DNA from: JAAXGX01 sp965203565
Lineage (GTDB): Bacteria; Acidobacteriota; Vicinamibacteria; Vicinamibacterales; UBA8438
Length of the DNA stretch: 64,000 nt
Assembly (NCBI GenBank): GCA_965203565.1
Contig: OZ241896.1
Coordinates: forward strand, 1,302,001-1,366,000
Reading direction: 5' to 3'
The translations under genes were made by a program, and so were the position numbers. Positions 61,239 through 64,000 of this stretch are shown one piece after another. Each line of letters begins with the position of its first letter. Positions within the stretch are counted from its first letter, which is position 1. Below the pieces are notes generated by a model that ran no database searches, was not told the origin of the DNA, and worked only from the letters and a program-made list of their open reading frames with translations.

Positions 61239-61316
61239 ATGGCCGGAGAATTGCCGCCGCGTCGCGTCCTGTTGGTGGAGGGCGTCAGCGACTGGCTCCG
61301 GTCGGTGTTTCGTTGA
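61239..61316 (+). pseudogene. Truncated TOPRIM-type partner of the AAA ATPase
   Basis: The ORF has 25 codons, starting 4 bp after the ATPase stop. The product contains RRVLLVEGVSD, which resembles the first strand and catalytic Glu of TOPRIM domains in DUF3226/DUF4276/DUF4435-like proteins. A TGA at 61314 ends it, and nothing homologous follows before the next gene at 61369. I read it as a deletion relic. Confidence 0.55.
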
Positions 61317-61351
61317 TGCGAGGCCGGTCCGCCGGGACCGGGCCGCTCCGC

Positions 61352-61357
61352 TATAAT
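61352..61357 (+). promoter_or_regulatory. TATAAT -10 box of the VTT/DedA-type gene
   Basis: A perfect TATAAT lies 11 bp before the ATG at 61369, with no recognisable -35. Transcription would start about 5 nt before the ATG, so the mRNA would be nearly leaderless. Confidence 0.5.
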
Positions 61358-61368
61358 GCGGCTGCGCA

Positions 61369-61989
61369 ATGTCCCGCATCGTCAACTGGGTCCAGACCTT
61401 CGCGTTGTCGATCGGCGGGCCGGGGCTGTTCGTCGTCGCGTTTCTCGACTCCTCCTTCCTGTCGCTTCCGGAGATCAACGACCTGCTGGTGGTCCTGCTG
61501 GTCATCCAGAACAAGGAGCGGATGGCGTACTACGCGCTGATGGCGACGCTCGGATCGATCTCGGGGTGCCTGGTGCTGTACTACCTGGGCCGGAAGGGGG
61601 GCGACGCGCTCCTCCGGCGGCGGTTCGGCGGTCCGCGGCTGGAGCGCGCAATGGCGTTCCACCAGAAGTACGGGGTGCTGGCGGTCGCCATCCCGGCCGT
61701 CCTGCCGCCGCCGTCCCCGTTCAAGATCTTCGTGCTGATGGCCGGCGTGGCCGGCCTGCCGGTCCTGCAGTTCGCATCGGTGATCGCGGCGGCGCGCGGC
61801 CTCCGGTACTTCGGCGAGGGGTGGCTGGCGGTGCGGTACGGCGATCAGGCGATCGCCTTGATCGAGGAGCACGGCCGGGCCGTGTCCATCGCCGTCGCGG
61901 TCGCCGTCGTCGCCGCGGCGGCGGCGTACCTCGTCCGGAGCGGCCGGCGGCGGCCGGCGGCCGGGACGGAGCCGGCCGGGAAGGCATGA
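61369..61989 (+). CDS. DedA/VTT-domain inner-membrane protein
   Basis: The protein has 206 residues. Hydrophobic segments (LFVVAFLDSSFLSLPEINDLLVVLLVI, split by FLDSSF) form a re-entrant-loop-like region. GCLVLYYLGRKGG is the conserved VTT glycine motif region, and PPPSPFKIFVLMAGVAG is the typical DedA late motif. A long alanine/valine helix lies near the C-terminus. Family members are lipid scramblases or transporters for undecaprenyl phosphate or phospholipids. It overlaps the glycosyltransferase start by 4 bp (ATGA), which supports a lipid-linked glycan role. Confidence 0.83.
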   Translation: MSRIVNWVQTFALSIGGPGLFVVAFLDSSFLSLPEINDLLVVLLVIQNKERMAYYALMATLGSISGCLVLYYLGRKGGDALLRRRFGGPRLERAMAFHQKYGVLAVAIPAVLPPPSPFKIFVLMAGVAGLPVLQFASVIAAARGLRYFGEGWLAVRYGDQAIALIEEHGRAVSIAVAVAVVAAAAAYLVRSGRRRPAAGTEPAGKA

Positions 61990-62981
61990 CGCCGGCGGAA
62001 GTCTCGGTCGTCGTCCCGCTGCACAACGAGGCGCCGAACGTCCAGGCCCTGCACCGGGAGCTGACCGCCGCGCTGGGCGAGCACGGGCGCCCGTACGAGC
62101 TGATCCTGGTCGACGACGGCAGCGCCGACGGCACGTTCGACGAGTTGACCGCCGTCCACGCCCGCGATCCGCACGTCCGCCTCGTCCGCCTCCGGCGCAA
62201 CTTCGGCCAGACGGCGGCGTTCGCCGCCGGTTTCCACCACGCCCGCGGCCGGATCATCGTGACCCTGGACGGGGATCTGCAGAACGATCCGCGCGACATC
62301 CCCGCGCTGATCGCCCGGCTCGGCGAAGGGAACGACATCGTCTGCGGCTGGCGGCGCGACCGGAAGGACCCGTGGCTGACGCGCCGCGTCCCGTCGCGGC
62401 TCGCCAACTGGCTGATCTCGGCGACCACCGGCGTCAAGCTGCACGACTATGGCTGCTCCCTCAAGGCGTTTCGCGCCGAGGTGGTCAAGCCGCTCCGGCT
62501 GTACGGCGAGATGCACCGGTTCATCCCCGCCATCGCCAGCGAGCAGGGGGTGCGGATCGCCGAGGTGGTGGTCAATCATCGGCCGCGGCGGTTCGGGGCG
62601 TCGAAGTACGGCCTGTCGCGCATCGTCCGGGTGGTCTTCGACCTCGTGACGGTCAAGTTCCTCCTCAGCTACTCGACCCGGCCGCTCCAGATGTTCGGGC
62701 CGATGGGGCTGCTGCTGGGGACGGCCGGTCTGGCCATCACCGGCTACCTGGGGTACGTCCGGCTGTTCGGCGGGCAGGCGATCGGCGACCGGCCGATCCT
62801 GCTGCTCGGCATGCTGCTGATGTTCCTGGGGGTCCAGCTCGTCACGCTCGGGCTGCTGGCGGAGCTGCAGGCCCGCACCTACCACGAGTCGCAGGGGAAG
62901 CCGATCTACGTCGTGCGCGAGGCGCTCGACGGCGGCGGGGCCGCGGCCCGGCCGCCGCTGTCGGGCGGGCGGGACCGGTGA
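61986..62981 (+). CDS. Glycosyltransferase family 2 (polyprenyl-phosphate type)
   Basis: The protein has 331 residues. The GT-A domain has VSVVVPLHNEAPNVQAL, LILVDDGSADGTFDEL, VTLDGDLQNDPRDIP and DYGCSLKAFRAEVV. Two C-terminal transmembrane helices (GLLLGTAGLAITGYLGYV and LLLGMLLMFLGVQLVTLGLLAE) follow. This layout matches ArnC/GtrB/DPM1-like enzymes that load a sugar onto undecaprenyl phosphate at the inner membrane. The coupled DedA protein and the nearby sugar aminotransferase suggest synthesis of a modified lipid-linked sugar. Confidence 0.9.
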   Translation: MTPAEVSVVVPLHNEAPNVQALHRELTAALGEHGRPYELILVDDGSADGTFDELTAVHARDPHVRLVRLRRNFGQTAAFAAGFHHARGRIIVTLDGDLQNDPRDIPALIARLGEGNDIVCGWRRDRKDPWLTRRVPSRLANWLISATTGVKLHDYGCSLKAFRAEVVKPLRLYGEMHRFIPAIASEQGVRIAEVVVNHRPRRFGASKYGLSRIVRVVFDLVTVKFLLSYSTRPLQMFGPMGLLLGTAGLAITGYLGYVRLFGGQAIGDRPILLLGMLLMFLGVQLVTLGLLAELQARTYHESQGKPIYVVREALDGGGAAARPPLSGGRDR

Positions 62982-62991
62982 GCAGCCGGGA

Positions 62992-64000
62992 TCACGACGC
63001 CCGCGCGGCGACCGCCCGCAGGACGCCCTCGACGACCGTCCGCTGATCGCGCTCGGACAGTTCGGGATATATCGGCAGCGACAGCACCTCGCGCGCGGCG
63101 CGCTCGGCGTGCGGGAACGCGCCGGGGCCGTACCCGAGGTCGGCGTATCCCGCCTGCAGGTGCACGGGAGCCGGGTAGTGGACGCCGGTCTCGACCCCCG
63201 CCGTCCGGAGCGTTTCGCGGACGGCGTCCCGCACCGGCGACCGTACGGCGTACACGTGGCGCGCGTGGTCCGCGTACGGCATGACCGGCGGCGTCCCGAC
63301 GGCCGCTTCCAGTGCGGCGTCGTACCACTCGGCGACCGCCTGCCTCGCCCGGACCCACCCGTCGAGCCGCGCGAGCTTGACGCGGAGGACGGCCGCCTGC
63401 ACCGCCTCCAGGCGGTAGTTCCCGCCGCGCACCGCGCGTCCGCGGACGGTGACCGTTCCCCAGTCCCGGATCGCCCGGGCGATCCGGGCGCGGCCGGCGT
63501 CGTTCGTCAGGACGATCCCGGCTTCGCCGGCGGCGCTCAGGTTCTTGCTCGGGTAGAAGCTGAAGCAGCCGGCGTCGCCGATCCCGCCGACGCGGCGCCC
63601 CTTGTACCGCGCGCCGTGGGCCTGCGCCGCATCCTCGACGACGACCAGCCCGCGGCGGCGCGCCACGTCGAGGATCGGGTCGAGGTCGGCCGGCTGCCCG
63701 TACAGGTGGACCGGGACGATCGCCCGCGTCCGCTGCGTCACCGCCTGCTCGACCGCCGCCGGGTCGATCGTGAGCGGCCCCGCCGACACGTCGGCCAGCC
63801 GCGGGCGCGCGCCGGTCCACCGGATGGCCGCGACGGTCGCCACGAACGTGAACGGCGTGGTGATCACCTCGTCGCCGGGACCGATCCCGCAGGCGGTCAG
63901 GGCGACGAACAACGCGCTGGCGCCGGAGTTGACGCCGACCGCGTGCCGCGCGCCGCAGCAGCGGGCGAACTCCTCCTCGAACGCCTCCACCTCCGGCCCG
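62992..64000 (-). CDS. DegT/DnrJ/EryC1/StrS-family aminotransferase, 5' end cut by window
   Basis: About 336 residues are visible and the frame is still open at 64000 (reading GPEVEAFEEEFARCCGARHAVGVNSG), so the N-terminal 30 or so residues lie outside. The PLP-binding SFYPSKNLSAAGEAG gives the Schiff-base lysine. EDAAQAHGARYKG and TTPFTFVATVAAI are typical. The C-terminal GVHYPAPVHLQAGYADLG is the sugar-aminotransferase pattern. It makes amino sugars (for example 4-amino or 3-amino dideoxyhexoses) on nucleotide sugars for surface glycans. It converges with the glycosyltransferase, 10 bp apart. Confidence 0.9.
   Translation of the reverse strand, partial: GPEVEAFEEEFARCCGARHAVGVNSGASALFVALTACGIGPGDEVITTPFTFVATVAAIRWTGARPRLADVSAGPLTIDPAAVEQAVTQRTRAIVPVHLYGQPADLDPILDVARRRGLVVVEDAAQAHGARYKGRRVGGIGDAGCFSFYPSKNLSAAGEAGIVLTNDAGRARIARAIRDWGTVTVRGRAVRGGNYRLEAVQAAVLRVKLARLDGWVRARQAVAEWYDAALEAAVGTPPVMPYADHARHVYAVRSPVRDAVRETLRTAGVETGVHYPAPVHLQAGYADLGYGPGAFPHAERAAREVLSLPIYPELSERDQRTVVEGVLRAVAARAS

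Noticed and set aside
1..64000. tRNA, rRNA or replication-origin features
   Set aside because: I saw no tRNA cloverleaf with a TTCRA-type arm, no rRNA-like stretch and no cluster of DnaA boxes. I could not run a covariance search, so small RNAs may be missed.

Overview
The window looks like a chromosomal segment of a GC-rich Gram-negative bacterium, most likely an acidobacterium of the Vicinamibacteria type. That placement is an inference from gene content: TonB-dependent receptors with an N-terminal carboxypeptidase-regulatory-like domain, DUF5916, DUF3604, the DUF1592/DUF1552 pair, and secreted cytochrome c/copper-monooxygenase-like proteins. No rRNA, tRNA or CRISPR array was seen.

Region 1 (1-9750) is a defence and mobile-element graveyard. 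A three-gene ABC-3C-type conflict operon (effector C-terminus, middle component, DUF2326 coiled-coil ATPase) is broken twice: an IS3-family element sits in the effector gene and an ISL3-family element in the ATPase gene. Removing the second element and one 8-bp target copy restores the ATPase frame exactly. Next come a divergently read HTH-ImmA/IrrE protease plus PIN nuclease pair with a promoter that overlaps a palindrome, the C-terminal half of a TonB receptor, and an SDR oxidoreductase.

Region 2 (9750-22740) holds three tandem paralogous RTX (calcium-binding, type I secretion) genes. Each is preceded by the same leader: a promoter, an apparently leaderless small ORF built on a TCTCG pentanucleotide repeat (3, 6 and 12 units), and a conserved hairpin. 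Each is followed by the 3' end of a hupE gene (26-bp stub, about 400-bp relic, intact gene), which shows that the unit arose by duplication. The RTX genes also carry large, nearly identical internal repeats, and the second copy is broken by an in-frame stop.

Region 3 (22743-31690, minus strand) is a probable five-gene operon: TonB receptor, two DUF3604 lipoproteins, a parvulin-type peptidyl-prolyl isomerase and HupE. Region 4 (31700-35710) has an IS1182-like element abutting the stop codon of a low-GC restriction-modification pair (CfrBI-like endonuclease and amino-methyltransferase). Region 5 (35811-43524) has a secreted protein plus cytochrome/copper-oxidase-like pair, a CBS-domain relic joined to a DUF234-type ATPase, and a fourth, unrelated RTX gene.

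Region 6 (43525-55490) is a long plus-strand run of exported proteins: DUF5916, DUF1592, DUF1552, an ankyrin protein, a second copy of the secreted protein plus cytochrome pair, and an epoxide hydrolase-like lipoprotein. Region 7 (55649-64000) is more housekeeping: a methyltransferase, aroK and aroA, an RsbW-like kinase, an inositol monophosphatase, an AAA ATPase with a truncated TOPRIM partner, a DedA/VTT membrane protein, a family-2 glycosyltransferase and a DegT-type aminotransferase cut by the window end.

Overall the segment combines core and exported metabolism with an accessory load of four broken or laterally acquired defence modules and a rapidly rearranging RTX locus.
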